From: an uncultured Parasphingopyxis sp. | GTDB taxonomy: Bacteria; Pseudomonadota; Alphaproteobacteria; Sphingomonadales; Sphingomonadaceae | Length of the DNA: 17,346 nucleotides | Direction of reading: 5' to 3' | NCBI GenBank assembly: GCA_905479515.1 | Contig: CAJQMX010000304.1 | Location: 1 to 17,346 of the forward strand | In this document: positions 7,947 through 15,302 of the stretch, in pieces | Layout: every line of letters begins with the position of its first letter | Numbering within the stretch: position 1 is the stretch's first letter | Made by a program: the position numbers and the translations under genes | The notes under the pieces: generated by a model | The model's database searches: none | What the model saw: only the letters and a program-made list of their open reading frames with translations | What the model was told of the DNA's origin: nothing

Positions 7947-8375
7947 TCATTGCCTGCTTTCCCCGCTCTGCTCCGTCATGAACAGAAACAGCATCGCCGC
8001 CGAGCAACTGATGAGCAGAAAACCATTCAGCGCCTCGACACCGGCGACGAAGCGCAAATGGCCGGTTGGAACAATGTCGCCAAGACCGAGTGAGGTGTAA
8101 CTGACGAGCGAAAAGTAAAAGACGTCCATGGCTGTCGTCGGCGTATCACCGCTTAGATCACCTATATCCAGGGCGCGGCCCAGGCCATAAGCGAGGGCGT
8201 AAAGACTGGCCGCCGCGAGATGCGCAATCCCCGAGACGCAAAGCGCAGTGACCAGTTTGCGGCCGCGATGATAGCTGGCCGCTCCGAGGTGGCGGAATGC
8301 GCCTGAGACAATCGCATAGTGAAGCGCGCCGGATAGCACGAAGGTGACTGCGGAGATGACAATCGCCAGGATCAT
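7947..8375 (-). CDS. Small two-helix potassium-channel-like membrane protein
   Basis: The 142-residue protein ends in a pore module of the two-transmembrane ion-channel family: an outer helix (about 47-66), a pore loop with TSLGLGDIVPTG (94-105) and an inner helix (108-133). The filter TSLGLGD corresponds to the canonical TTVGYGD of potassium channels, with Leu replacing Tyr. A further hydrophobic helix lies at about 3-22. No cytoplasmic regulatory domain (RCK) is present, so a bare pore is likely. The ATG has CGAGGT about 9 bases upstream. It lies between the APC permease and the ybhG operon, separated by about 150 and 110 bp. Potassium conduction is inferred from the family and is not certain with this filter. 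Confidence 0.75.
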   Translation of the reverse strand: MILAIVISAVTFVLSGALHYAIVSGAFRHLGAASYHRGRKLVTALCVSGIAHLAAASLYALAYGLGRALDIGDLSGDTPTTAMDVFYFSLVSYTSLGLGDIVPTGHLRFVAGVEALNGFLLISCSAAMLFLFMTEQSGESRQ

Positions 8376-8528
8376 GGCGCGAACCTCGCGGTGTGCCGGG
8401 TCCGCGAAAGCGTTGTCACACGCCCCGCGATAGGATGCGCCATCGCATTTAAACCAATAAGGATCCCAGTCCTGCTCACCGCTCGCTCACAGAACACCAC
8501 CAGGTTTACCCCCGGCGGACCAGTTACA

Positions 8529-9860
8529 TCACGAGTGAGAGTGCGCATGATCGGGCGCCTCCTTGCCGCGGATCCGGCCGAGATAGAGCGCTTCGAAAGC
8601 AAAGATTGCAGCCATTGACCCAATCGCGATGACGACAATCATAGGGTCTGCGGTCGCTTTGATGAACAGGAAGGCGCCAAGGGCAATCAGATCGAATAAT
8701 ATGGCGGCGACTAGAATAGAGGCGCGGGCGCCGACATCTTCGCGTAAATAGCGCAGCACGCCATAATGGATAATAATATCCATTACGAGATAATAAATCG
8801 CGCCGAGTGAAGCGATCCGCCCAAGATCGAAGAAAGCGGCCAGGAAGGCAGCCAAAACAACGGTATAGACAAGCGTGTGTTTCTGGATGCCGCCGGGCAT
8901 GCCAAAATGCTTGTGGGGGATGAGGTTCATATTCGTCAGCATAGCGAGCATGCGCGAAACCGCGAAGACACTGGCGAGCAGTCCCGACGCGGTGGCGATG
9001 ATTGCAATGATCACGGTAAACGCCACGCCAAAATCACCAAAGGCCGGGCGCGAGGCTTCTGCGAGCGAGAAATCCTTGGCTGCGACAATTTCTTCAAGTG
9101 TCAGTGAGGACCCGACCGCTAGAGCGACAGCCATGTAGACAACAAGGCAGATCGCCAGCGACCAAATGATCGCGCGGCCGACATTCTTATTGGGGTCTTT
9201 GACTTCATCGCCGCTATTGGTGATCGTGGTGAACCCTTTAAAAGCAAGAATGGCGAGGGCGACGCCGGCGAGGAATCCCGCAGGTCCAGTCTCATTTGTT
9301 GTGGCCGAGGAGGCTGCTTCAAAAGAAAGGCCGGAGGCCCAGAGCGCCGCGCCAGCAAAGATCAGAATGCCGCCAACTTTCAGGACCGCAGCAATTTTGG
9401 ATACGCCGCCAATGATTTTGTTTCCGGATATGTTGATTATAAACGCAAAAACGATCAATCCGACGGCCAGAACGGGTACCAGAATACTGTCTTTCGAAAC
9501 ATCAAAGAGTTGCAATGTGTAGGCGCCGAATGTGCGAGCGACGAGGCTCTCATTGATAATCATCGACATAGTCATGAGCAGCGCGCTGGCGGCGGCAATT
9601 GTCGTTGGCCCATAGGCTTTTTGAAGGATCATCGCGATGCCGCCGGCCGACGGATATTTGTTCGACATTTTGATGTAGGTGTAGGCGCTGAACCCGCTGA
9701 CCACGGCCGCAAGCAAAAAGGCGAGCGGAAACGCCGGTCCTGAGAATTGCGCGACTTGCCCGGTCAGTGCGAAGATCCCGGCGCCAATCATGACACCGGT
9801 GCCCATCGCAATGGTTCCTGCGAGACTTAGCGAGCCTTTTTTATAGGTTTCGGATTTCAT
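8529..9860 (-). CDS. APC-superfamily permease (amino acid/polyamine transporter type)
   Basis: This 443-residue inner-membrane protein has about 12 hydrophobic segments and the APC-superfamily helix-1 signature GTGVMIGAGIFAL (20-32), where the unwound G-x-G-x-G region binds substrate. A further family feature is FKGFTTITNSGDEVKDPNKNVGRAI in the middle of the chain, typical of cationic and neutral amino acid permeases. The C-terminus ends in DHAHSHS, an unusual His-rich tail. Its ATG overlaps the stop of the DUF411 gene (ATGA, 9857-9860), so it is translated with copper proteins. That linkage suggests a role connected with metal stress, perhaps moving a ligand or an amino acid. The substrate cannot be named. 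Confidence 0.8.
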   Translation of the reverse strand: MKSETYKKGSLSLAGTIAMGTGVMIGAGIFALTGQVAQFSGPAFPLAFLLAAVVSGFSAYTYIKMSNKYPSAGGIAMILQKAYGPTTIAAASALLMTMSMIINESLVARTFGAYTLQLFDVSKDSILVPVLAVGLIVFAFIINISGNKIIGGVSKIAAVLKVGGILIFAGAALWASGLSFEAASSATTNETGPAGFLAGVALAILAFKGFTTITNSGDEVKDPNKNVGRAIIWSLAICLVVYMAVALAVGSSLTLEEIVAAKDFSLAEASRPAFGDFGVAFTVIIAIIATASGLLASVFAVSRMLAMLTNMNLIPHKHFGMPGGIQKHTLVYTVVLAAFLAAFFDLGRIASLGAIYYLVMDIIIHYGVLRYLREDVGARASILVAAILFDLIALGAFLFIKATADPMIVVIAIGSMAAIFAFEALYLGRIRGKEAPDHAHSHS

Positions 9861-10354
9861 TGCCCGACCGCCTGTTCAGCTGGGAAGCGGCCGACATAGC
9901 TCGCGAATACGCTTTGCTGTTTCGCACTAAACAGAATGACATCATAGGCGTCAGGCGGGCTTGTCGTTTCCATTCCGGGAGAGCCCATTGGCATGCCGGG
10001 CACCGAAAGCCCCGCCGCATCTGGCCGGGTTTCCAGAAGCTTACGAATTTCCGAGGCTGGGACATGGCCCTCAATCGCGTAGCCATCAACCGACGCAGTG
10101 TGGCAGGAGGCAAGCTCATCGGGCACGTTCAGCGAGGCCCGCACAGGCGCAAGGTCTTCGCGTTCGATAACACGTACTTCAAGACCATCGCGCTGAAGGT
10201 GTTTTATCCAGGCCGTACAGCATCCACACCAGGGTGTTTTATAGACGGTAATGGTTTGCGCATTTGCAGGGCTCGCCAAACCGCCCGAGACGAAAAACCC
10301 AGCGGCAAGCGCAAAAAGGGCGGTGGCCAAGGCACCAAGAATCCATTTTGACAT
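9857..10354 (-). CDS. Periplasmic DUF411 metal-binding protein
   Basis: This 165-residue DUF411 protein belongs to a family repeatedly found in copper-resistance clusters, where it is thought to bind metal in the periplasm. A signal peptide (1-32, ending PANA before Q33) is followed by VYKTPWCGCC (37-46), a thioredoxin-like start with three cysteines, then Cys84 in SCHTA and a Met-rich GMPMGSPGM (120-128). Together these offer soft-metal ligands suited to Cu(I). GAAGGAA lies about 8 bases before the ATG. The gene begins 17 bases after the copA stop and its own stop overlaps the APC permease start. Metal binding is inferred from family and residues. Confidence 0.88.
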   Translation of the reverse strand: MSKWILGALATALFALAAGFFVSGGLASPANAQTITVYKTPWCGCCTAWIKHLQRDGLEVRVIEREDLAPVRASLNVPDELASCHTASVDGYAIEGHVPASEIRKLLETRPDAAGLSVPGMPMGSPGMETTSPPDAYDVILFSAKQQSVFASYVGRFPAEQAVGQ

Positions 10355-10371
10355 AAGAATTTCCTTCGAAA

Positions 10372-12630
10372 TTATAGTTTGACGGAGCGAAGTCGCAGCG
10401 CATTCGCGATGACCGAGAATGAGCTGAGGCTCATCGCGGCGGCGGCGATAATTGGACTGAGAAGCAGTCCAAAGAACGGATAGAGGACGCCGGCAGCAAC
10501 CGGCACGCCGAGCGAATTATAGATAAAGGCAAAGAACAGGTTTTCGCGAATATTGCCCATCGTCGCGCGGCTCAGCCGCTGCGCGCGGGCGACACCGCGA
10601 AGATCGCCTTTGACCAGGGTGACACTGGCGCTCTCCATGGCCACATCTGTACCGGTTCCCATGGCTATTCCGATATCCGCTTGAGCAAGGGCAGGCGCGT
10701 CATTGATGCCGTCGCCGCACATGGCGACGACCGCACCTTTCGATTGGAGTTCGCGCACGATCCGGTTTTTGTCTTCTGGTGACACATCGGCCTCTACCTC
10801 ATCAATGCCGATTTGGCGTGCAACCGCTTGTGCTGTTGCCAGGCTGTCGCCTGTCAGCATGACGACTTTCATGCCAGCCTTGTGCAAGGCGGCTATGGCT
10901 TCAGGGGTCGTTTCTTTGATTGGATCGGCGACACCAATCAGGCCCGCCGGTTTGCCGTCCAGAGCGGCGAACATCACCGTCTGGCCGTCGCGGCGATAGG
11001 TTTCAGCATGGGCTTTCAGTGTTTCGTCAAAAGCACCGACCCGGCGCATCATCTTGGCGTTGCCGATGGCGAAAAGCTTTCCATCGACCCGGCCCTGCGC
11101 GCCTTCTCCGGTGACTGATTCAAAATCGGTCGACTTCAGGCGCGCTGCGCCGCGCTCTTCGGCCCCGTTGACGATGGCTTGCGCAAGAGGGTGCTCGCTC
11201 CCGCGTTCAATCGCGGCAGCGTAAGCCAGGAAGTCTGCTTCTGCGAGACCACTCGCAGGCTCGACTGTCACAAGTTTGGGGTGGCCCTCTGTCAAAGTGC
11301 CGGTCTTATCGACGACGATCGTGTCGACTTTTTCAAACGTCTCGAGCGCTTCAGCATTTTTGATCAGAATGCCGCTCTGTGCGCCCTTTCCTGTGGCGAC
11401 CATAATTGACATCGGCGTTGCAAGGCCAAGCGCGCAGGGACACGCAATAATTAACACAGCCACGGCGTTGACGATCGCAAAAGCCATGGCCGGGTGAGGC
11501 CCAAAAATCGCCCAGACGATGAAAGTGATAATCGCGATCACGACGACGGCCGGGACAAACAGGCCGGCCACTGTGTCGGCGAGCTTCTGGATGGGCGCGC
11601 GTGAGCGCTGAGCTTCGGCGACCATGCGTACGATTTGCGATAGCATTGTATCTTCGCCGACGCGCGTCGCGGCCATGACGAGTGATCCGGTGCCGTTAAC
11701 TGTACCGCCGGTAATCGGATCCCCTGCTGCTTTCTCGACTGGAATAGGTTCTCCAGTGATCATGGACTCGTCGACATTCGAACGCCCTTCAACAACTTCG
11801 CCGTCGACAGGTACTTTTTCGCCTGGCCGGACCCGTAGCCGGTCACCGCTCTGGACATCGTCGACGGAAACCTCTTCTTCCTGTCCGTCCGCCACGATTC
11901 GGTTTGCTGTCGGCGGGGTGAGTTCCAGGAGCGCGCGGATTGCTCCCGATGTTGCGCTTCGGGCTCGCAGCTCAAGAACCTGCCCGAGCAATACGAGCGT
12001 CGTGATCACCGCGGCCGCTTCATAATATACAGCGACTTCGCCAGCCTCATTGCGAAATGCGTGCGGAAAGATGCCTGGCAAAGCTGTTGCAACAAGCGAG
12101 AAGACAAAAGCAACGCCTACGCCGAGAGAGATAAGGGTGAACATGTTGAGGTTCATCGTCCGTACCGACCGAACACCACGGACGAAGAATGGCCATCCGC
12201 CCCAGAGGACGACAGGAGCCGCCAGCACGAATTGAGCCCATTGGGACCAACCGGCGGGCAAAAGCCCTTCGAGGGGTTTGCCGGAGATCAGGTCACCCAT
12301 GGCGTAAATGGCAAGCGGGATGGTGAAGATGGCGCTGATCCAGAATCTACGGGTCATATCGTCGAGTTCTGAAGTGTCTTCTTCGCCTACGACAACACCT
12401 TCTGGCTCCAGCGCCATGCCGCAGATAGGGCACCCGGAGTTTCGGACGTCGCGAACATTTGGATGCATCGGGCATGTATAGACCGTGCCTGTGTAGCCCT
12501 GCGGGACGAGATCATATTTGCCGTCCGCGCCGGCATCGGCGTCTCCGCCACCATGGCAACAATCATGATCATCCCCGTGGTGGTGATCATGATGTCCATG
12601 GTCGTGATGTTTATGATCGGTATTGGTCAT
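10372..12630 (-). CDS. copA: Copper-exporting P1B-type ATPase, CopA-like
   Basis: The 752-residue pump should export Cu(I) from the cytoplasm using ATP. The first 30 residues are His- and Asp-rich. They are followed by a heavy-metal-binding domain with YTCPMHP (51-57) and CPICGM (67-72) in place of the usual MxCxxC domain. Further motifs are MITGEP (290-295, actuator), the transmembrane metal site CPC (397-399), DKTGT with the phosphorylated Asp441 (441-445), SEHPLA (478-483, P1B marker) and GDGIND (639-644). The start at 12630 is chosen because GGAGG lies about 7 bases upstream; a GTG or other start 11 codons earlier is less likely. It is co-transcribed with DUF5676 upstream and DUF411 downstream. 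Copper is the best-supported metal, and silver is possible. Confidence 0.93.
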   Translation of the reverse strand: MTNTDHKHHDHGHHDHHHGDDHDCCHGGGDADAGADGKYDLVPQGYTGTVYTCPMHPNVRDVRNSGCPICGMALEPEGVVVGEEDTSELDDMTRRFWISAIFTIPLAIYAMGDLISGKPLEGLLPAGWSQWAQFVLAAPVVLWGGWPFFVRGVRSVRTMNLNMFTLISLGVGVAFVFSLVATALPGIFPHAFRNEAGEVAVYYEAAAVITTLVLLGQVLELRARSATSGAIRALLELTPPTANRIVADGQEEEVSVDDVQSGDRLRVRPGEKVPVDGEVVEGRSNVDESMITGEPIPVEKAAGDPITGGTVNGTGSLVMAATRVGEDTMLSQIVRMVAEAQRSRAPIQKLADTVAGLFVPAVVVIAIITFIVWAIFGPHPAMAFAIVNAVAVLIIACPCALGLATPMSIMVATGKGAQSGILIKNAEALETFEKVDTIVVDKTGTLTEGHPKLVTVEPASGLAEADFLAYAAAIERGSEHPLAQAIVNGAEERGAARLKSTDFESVTGEGAQGRVDGKLFAIGNAKMMRRVGAFDETLKAHAETYRRDGQTVMFAALDGKPAGLIGVADPIKETTPEAIAALHKAGMKVVMLTGDSLATAQAVARQIGIDEVEADVSPEDKNRIVRELQSKGAVVAMCGDGINDAPALAQADIGIAMGTGTDVAMESASVTLVKGDLRGVARAQRLSRATMGNIRENLFFAFIYNSLGVPVAAGVLYPFFGLLLSPIIAAAAMSLSSFSVIANALRLRSVKL

Positions 12631-12699
12631 ATCCGCCCCTCCGGGGTTTGGCTTCAGTGTCACTCTTAAAGGTCAGCGCCCGGGTTGGGCGGCTGATCT

Positions 12700-12720
12700 C
12701 TAATGGAGTTCTGGCATTAG
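12700..12720. repeat. Small inverted repeat between the DUF5676 and copA genes
   Basis: CTAATG (12700-12705) and CATTAG (12715-12720) flank 9 bases and include the stop codon of the DUF5676 gene. It has no T-tract, so it is not a normal terminator. An mRNA processing or stability role is possible, as is chance. Confidence 0.25.
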
Positions 12721-12968
12721 GCTTTTTGGCGATTGAACAGCCGGTAGAGCGGTACGAAGACAAGCGCGATATACCAGCCGTAAACGTAGGACTCGATGAG
12801 GCCGAGGAAGAAGCTTGAAACCGAAATGAATTCAAATCCGGGTAGGAGCTCTTCCCACGCACCGTGCATGTGGAGACTAGGCGGTGCGACCAACCCCCAT
12901 GCGATACAGAGCGTAAACGTGATGGCGAGAAAAATGGATAGGGCGTGCCCAGTGGGGATGAGGCGCAT
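12717..12968 (-). CDS. DUF5676-family small membrane protein
   Basis: This 83-residue inner-membrane protein has the DUF5676 pattern: MRLIPTGHALSIFLAITF at the start, a first helix (about 8-26), and a second (about 50-75) within SSFFLGLIESYVYGWYIALV, ending VPLYRLFN. HMHG (33-36) near the membrane edge could touch metal, but this is speculative. The family has no known activity and often lies beside copper ATPase genes. The ATG at 12968 has GAAGGA about 8 bases upstream; an upstream in-frame ATG at 13001 is less well placed. It is the first gene after the ATACCC/GGGTAT operator at 13043-13061 and precedes copA by 86 bp. Confidence 0.82.
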   Translation of the reverse strand: MRLIPTGHALSIFLAITFTLCIAWGLVAPPSLHMHGAWEELLPGFEFISVSSFFLGLIESYVYGWYIALVFVPLYRLFNRQKA

Positions 12969-13042
12969 GGTGTTTTCCTTCTCTTTGGTTGTTGCCGCCA
13001 CATAATTCGTGCGACAGCGATGCGTTGCTTCGAAAATGAGTT

Positions 13043-13061
13043 AATACCCATAGGGGGTATT
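13043..13061 (-). promoter_or_regulatory. Operator ATACCC-N5-GGGTAT upstream of the DUF5676-copA operon
   Basis: AATACCCATAGGGGGTATT is an inverted repeat with 7-bp arms and a 5-bp centre. The same 6-bp core arms and spacing recur at 17103-17121. CsoR/RcnR-family metal-sensing repressors bind sites with TACCC/GGGTA arms, so a copper-released repressor is the likely partner; its gene is not in the window. The site lies just downstream of the proposed -10 box, where a bound repressor would block transcription. Confidence 0.65.
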
Positions 13062-13073
13062 GGTTACTCCGTA

Positions 13074-13102
13074 TATATACTTAGGGCCCGCATCGTTGTC
13101 TT
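13074..13102 (-). promoter_or_regulatory. Probable promoter of the DUF5676-copA-DUF411-permease operon
   Basis: On the minus strand AAGACA (13097-13102) matches TTGACA at four of six positions. It is spaced 17 bp from TATATA (13074-13079), which matches TATAAT at four of six. Transcription would begin near 13067, beside the operator at 13043-13061, leaving a leader of about 100 bases before the DUF5676 ATG. Confidence 0.45.
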
Positions 13103-13113
13103 GAGCAAGACAA
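13096..13113. repeat. 18-bp perfect inverted repeat TTGTCTTG-AG-CAAGACAA
   Basis: The arms are 8 bp each with a 2-bp centre. It overlaps the proposed -35 box of the copA operon and lies about 32 bp beyond the stop of the AraC-like gene. No T-tract follows on either strand, so it is more likely a protein-binding site than a terminator. The partner is unknown. Confidence 0.45.
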
Positions 13114-13144
13114 GCGCGCCGACCAATCCGCGTTGGGTGAGGGA

Positions 13145-13870
13145 TCAGCTGAGATCATCGACGGACACCTCCAAACCCGACAGGCCAATTTTTGGGGTCA
13201 CCCCGAACCATTGTTGCAGTCGGCGAGTGAAATGCGCCTGGTCAGCAAAACCGCCCGCGGCCGCTGCATCAGCGAGACTGGACGACGCCTCCATTGCCTT
13301 AGCGGCGCCGAGCAATTGCAACCATTGCAATAGGTTGCTGGGCGGAACACCGAAGTCCGCCTTGACGATCTCTCGCAGCCGAGTTGGAGACAGCGCGAGC
13401 TCGCGCGCCAGAGCGGCGGGATTGGCGAGTGCGCGAACGTTGCCAAGGGCTTTTTGTAGGCGTGAATCTATGGCCGAACCAGGCAACCGGCCCGCGAACC
13501 TTTTCGCCCAATCGCGCGCCTGACTAATGTCGCTGATGTGCTCTAGAGCGGCTGATAGATCATCCGAAAGGCAGGCAGGCTGATTGCATTGCTGATCGTT
13601 TCGAATTCCGGAAAAGCGCGGGTCAATATAGATCGAGCGCGTCAGGCGTCCCTCAGGACCGATGGAATGGGTCTGCCCAGTAGGGATGTGAATAGCCTTG
13701 CCGGTCGGGGCTACTATCTCTGAGTTTGTCGTCACCACGACTGCGCCATCCAGCCCGAGTATGGCCTGATGTGCCAAATGAGCATGTGCCGTGTTCTTGC
13801 CAAGGCGAGCGTCGAGCGCGGCCCAGCCGACCCCGATGGCCAACGCGCCAGACCAGGGCGCCGCGCTCAT
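13145..13870 (-). CDS. AraC-family transcriptional regulator
   Basis: The 241-residue protein has a short N-terminal sensing domain (about 8-90, with AHAHLAHQAILGLDGAVVV and HIPTGQTHSIGP, a cupin-like AraC pattern) and a C-terminal AraC DNA-binding domain (about 135-230). The second helix-turn-helix, with DAAAAGGFADQAHFTRRL (201-218) and WFGVTPK (221-227), is a clear family match. Cys95 and Cys100 lie between the domains. Its ATG overlaps the stop of the preceding 120-residue protein gene (ATGA), placing it at the end of the acyltransferase operon, with the copA promoter region just downstream. Likely targets are its own operon or that promoter. The effector is unknown. Confidence 0.83.
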   Translation of the reverse strand: MSAAPWSGALAIGVGWAALDARLGKNTAHAHLAHQAILGLDGAVVVTTNSEIVAPTGKAIHIPTGQTHSIGPEGRLTRSIYIDPRFSGIRNDQQCNQPACLSDDLSAALEHISDISQARDWAKRFAGRLPGSAIDSRLQKALGNVRALANPAALARELALSPTRLREIVKADFGVPPSNLLQWLQLLGAAKAMEASSSLADAAAAGGFADQAHFTRRLQQWFGVTPKIGLSGLEVSVDDLS

Positions 13871-14229
13871 TTCAATCTCCCCTGAGTGTCAGGCTCGGTT
13901 GCTTTAAGAAAAGCGTAGATCGCTGTTTCGCATTGACCGCACGCGGTCCCGAGCCTGTTCGGGCTGTTGCTCGTCGTTTCCAGCGAGGCTCTTTCAAGGC
14001 CTCTGAAAATACCTGCCATCGCTCGTAGTGCCCTGAGGAGATTTTCTCGGCGGTGTTCGATCGACTTCGCAAATGCCTCAGAAAGAAGAATGCACACCTC
14101 GGCCGTCATGAATGCCATTTCTGCAAACTTAGTTGCGGGTGTGTTTTCAGATGCGCTGCTTATAAGCTTCTCAAATTGGCTTTGAGCCCGAAGCAATGTT
14201 TCAATCAGTGAATGCGACGCGGAGGTCAT
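13867..14229 (-). CDS. Unrecognised 120-residue helical protein
   Basis: I do not recognise this family. The protein appears soluble and mostly alpha-helical: SLIETLLRAQSQFEKLI (7-23), KFAEMAFMTAEVCILLSEAF (34-53), then RRENLLRALRAMAGIFRGLE. CGQCETAIYAF near the C-terminus holds a CxxC pair that could bind metal or be redox active; Cys46 is a further cysteine. There is no signal peptide. Both ends overlap neighbouring genes by ATGA: its start with the acyltransferase stop (14226-14229) and its stop with the AraC gene start (13867-13870). Such tight coupling makes it a real gene, possibly a partner of the regulator. Any function is a guess. Confidence 0.65.
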   Translation of the reverse strand: MTSASHSLIETLLRAQSQFEKLISSASENTPATKFAEMAFMTAEVCILLSEAFAKSIEHRRENLLRALRAMAGIFRGLERASLETTSNSPNRLGTACGQCETAIYAFLKATEPDTQGRLK

Positions 14230-15299
14230 GCGGCCACCTCCGGCGATACGGTTTTTTGGTTTATCGAGCGGGCGCGCAGCTTCAGAGCAAGCACTGGCTT
14301 TTCGATGACATGCCACGAAGTGGCCGCGACGAGCAGAATGAGCGGCGCGGTCATTATAGCCAGGACAGCGGGGCTAACATCTGGTTGTCCAACCAGAAAT
14401 ACCTGCAAAAGCGGGTAGTGCCAGATATAAATCCCGTACGAATAGTCCGGAATTTTGGCGATGCGGACGGACGCACGTTTTGGCAATCCAGCTCGAAGCA
14501 TTAGGCTTGTGAGGGCAAGGGTCGCAAACAATTCGCCGAGGGGGCCGCCGCCAAGGAGCGCGAACGCTGCAATCAGACCTGCGACCGCCAAGAGGGGCGG
14601 TCTGCGCAAAATAGGCCACTGCCAAAGCGTCATTCCGAGCAGAAAGGCCGATGAGAGGCGGAGCAAGGACATCACGCTCGGCGGGAGCGCACTCGTATCG
14701 ATGAACAAAGGCGCGCTAAGATAGACCGATTGCACAAGCAAGAAGACGCTAAGAACACGCCATGGGCCGTTGACGGTGCCAAACATGAACGCGATGCCCG
14801 CTAGGATGTACGCTGCTAGCTCGAACCGAATGGTCCAGAGCGGCCCGTTAAAGTCGGTTTCCAAATTCTGAGAGAATATCTGTGCGGGCGCGCTGTCGGG
14901 ATCGCCAAGCGCCAAGACTTTGTAGGTGTATTGCCAGGTCTCCGGCTGAAACAATGATCCGCCGCCCTCGGCCGAATAGACAGGCGCGAAGACGAGGACA
15001 AAAGCCGCAAGTATAATCACCAGAGCTGGGTAGATCCGCAGAAACCGTGAAACTGCATAAGCCTTCATATCGCGCCTTGTATGAAGACTCTTGGCAATCA
15101 AGAGGCCTGACAGGACGAAGAACCCGTTCACGGCCATATAGCTGGCAGTCCATTCGTGGATGCGAAACGGTTCGAACCCTGTCGTGAGGAGCCAGATATG
15201 ACCGAGTACTACAGCGATCGCCAACACCCACCGCACCGCGGTGAAGTGGTTTTGACCCATCAGCGGGTCCGCAAGCTGTGTTTGGCCACCCCCAGCCAT
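14226..15299 (-). CDS. Acyltransferase-3 family membrane protein
   Basis: This 357-residue, roughly ten-helix inner-membrane protein belongs to the acyltransferase-3 (OafA/NodX-like) family, which moves acyl groups across the membrane onto sugars or other envelope molecules. The expected features are present: a conserved His near the end of helix 1 (GH, 33-34), NGFFVLSGLLI (58-68), SRFLRIYP (84-91), LWTIRFELAAYI (154-165) and SYGIYIWHYPLLQ (287-299). The acceptor is unknown. The ATG at 15299 follows directly after TGATAA, three bases beyond the stop of the DUF2231 fusion gene; Met14 (15260) is an alternative start. Its own stop overlaps the next gene. An acyltransferase within a copper cluster may alter envelope sugars. 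Confidence 0.85.
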   Translation of the reverse strand: MAGGGQTQLADPLMGQNHFTAVRWVLAIAVVLGHIWLLTTGFEPFRIHEWTASYMAVNGFFVLSGLLIAKSLHTRRDMKAYAVSRFLRIYPALVIILAAFVLVFAPVYSAEGGGSLFQPETWQYTYKVLALGDPDSAPAQIFSQNLETDFNGPLWTIRFELAAYILAGIAFMFGTVNGPWRVLSVFLLVQSVYLSAPLFIDTSALPPSVMSLLRLSSAFLLGMTLWQWPILRRPPLLAVAGLIAAFALLGGGPLGELFATLALTSLMLRAGLPKRASVRIAKIPDYSYGIYIWHYPLLQVFLVGQPDVSPAVLAIMTAPLILLVAATSWHVIEKPVLALKLRARSINQKTVSPEVAA

Positions 15300-15302
15300 T
15301 TA

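Noticed and set aside
8376..8528. Possible small gene between the APC permease and the channel-like gene
   Set aside because: The only open frame runs back into the permease coding sequence and has no recognisable protein features; I see nothing else in this 153-bp gap.
12611..13051. 146-residue minus-strand frame overlapping the DUF5676 gene
   Set aside because: It lies out of frame across a well-recognised DUF5676 gene and into copA, with low-complexity Ser/Arg-rich content typical of shadow frames.
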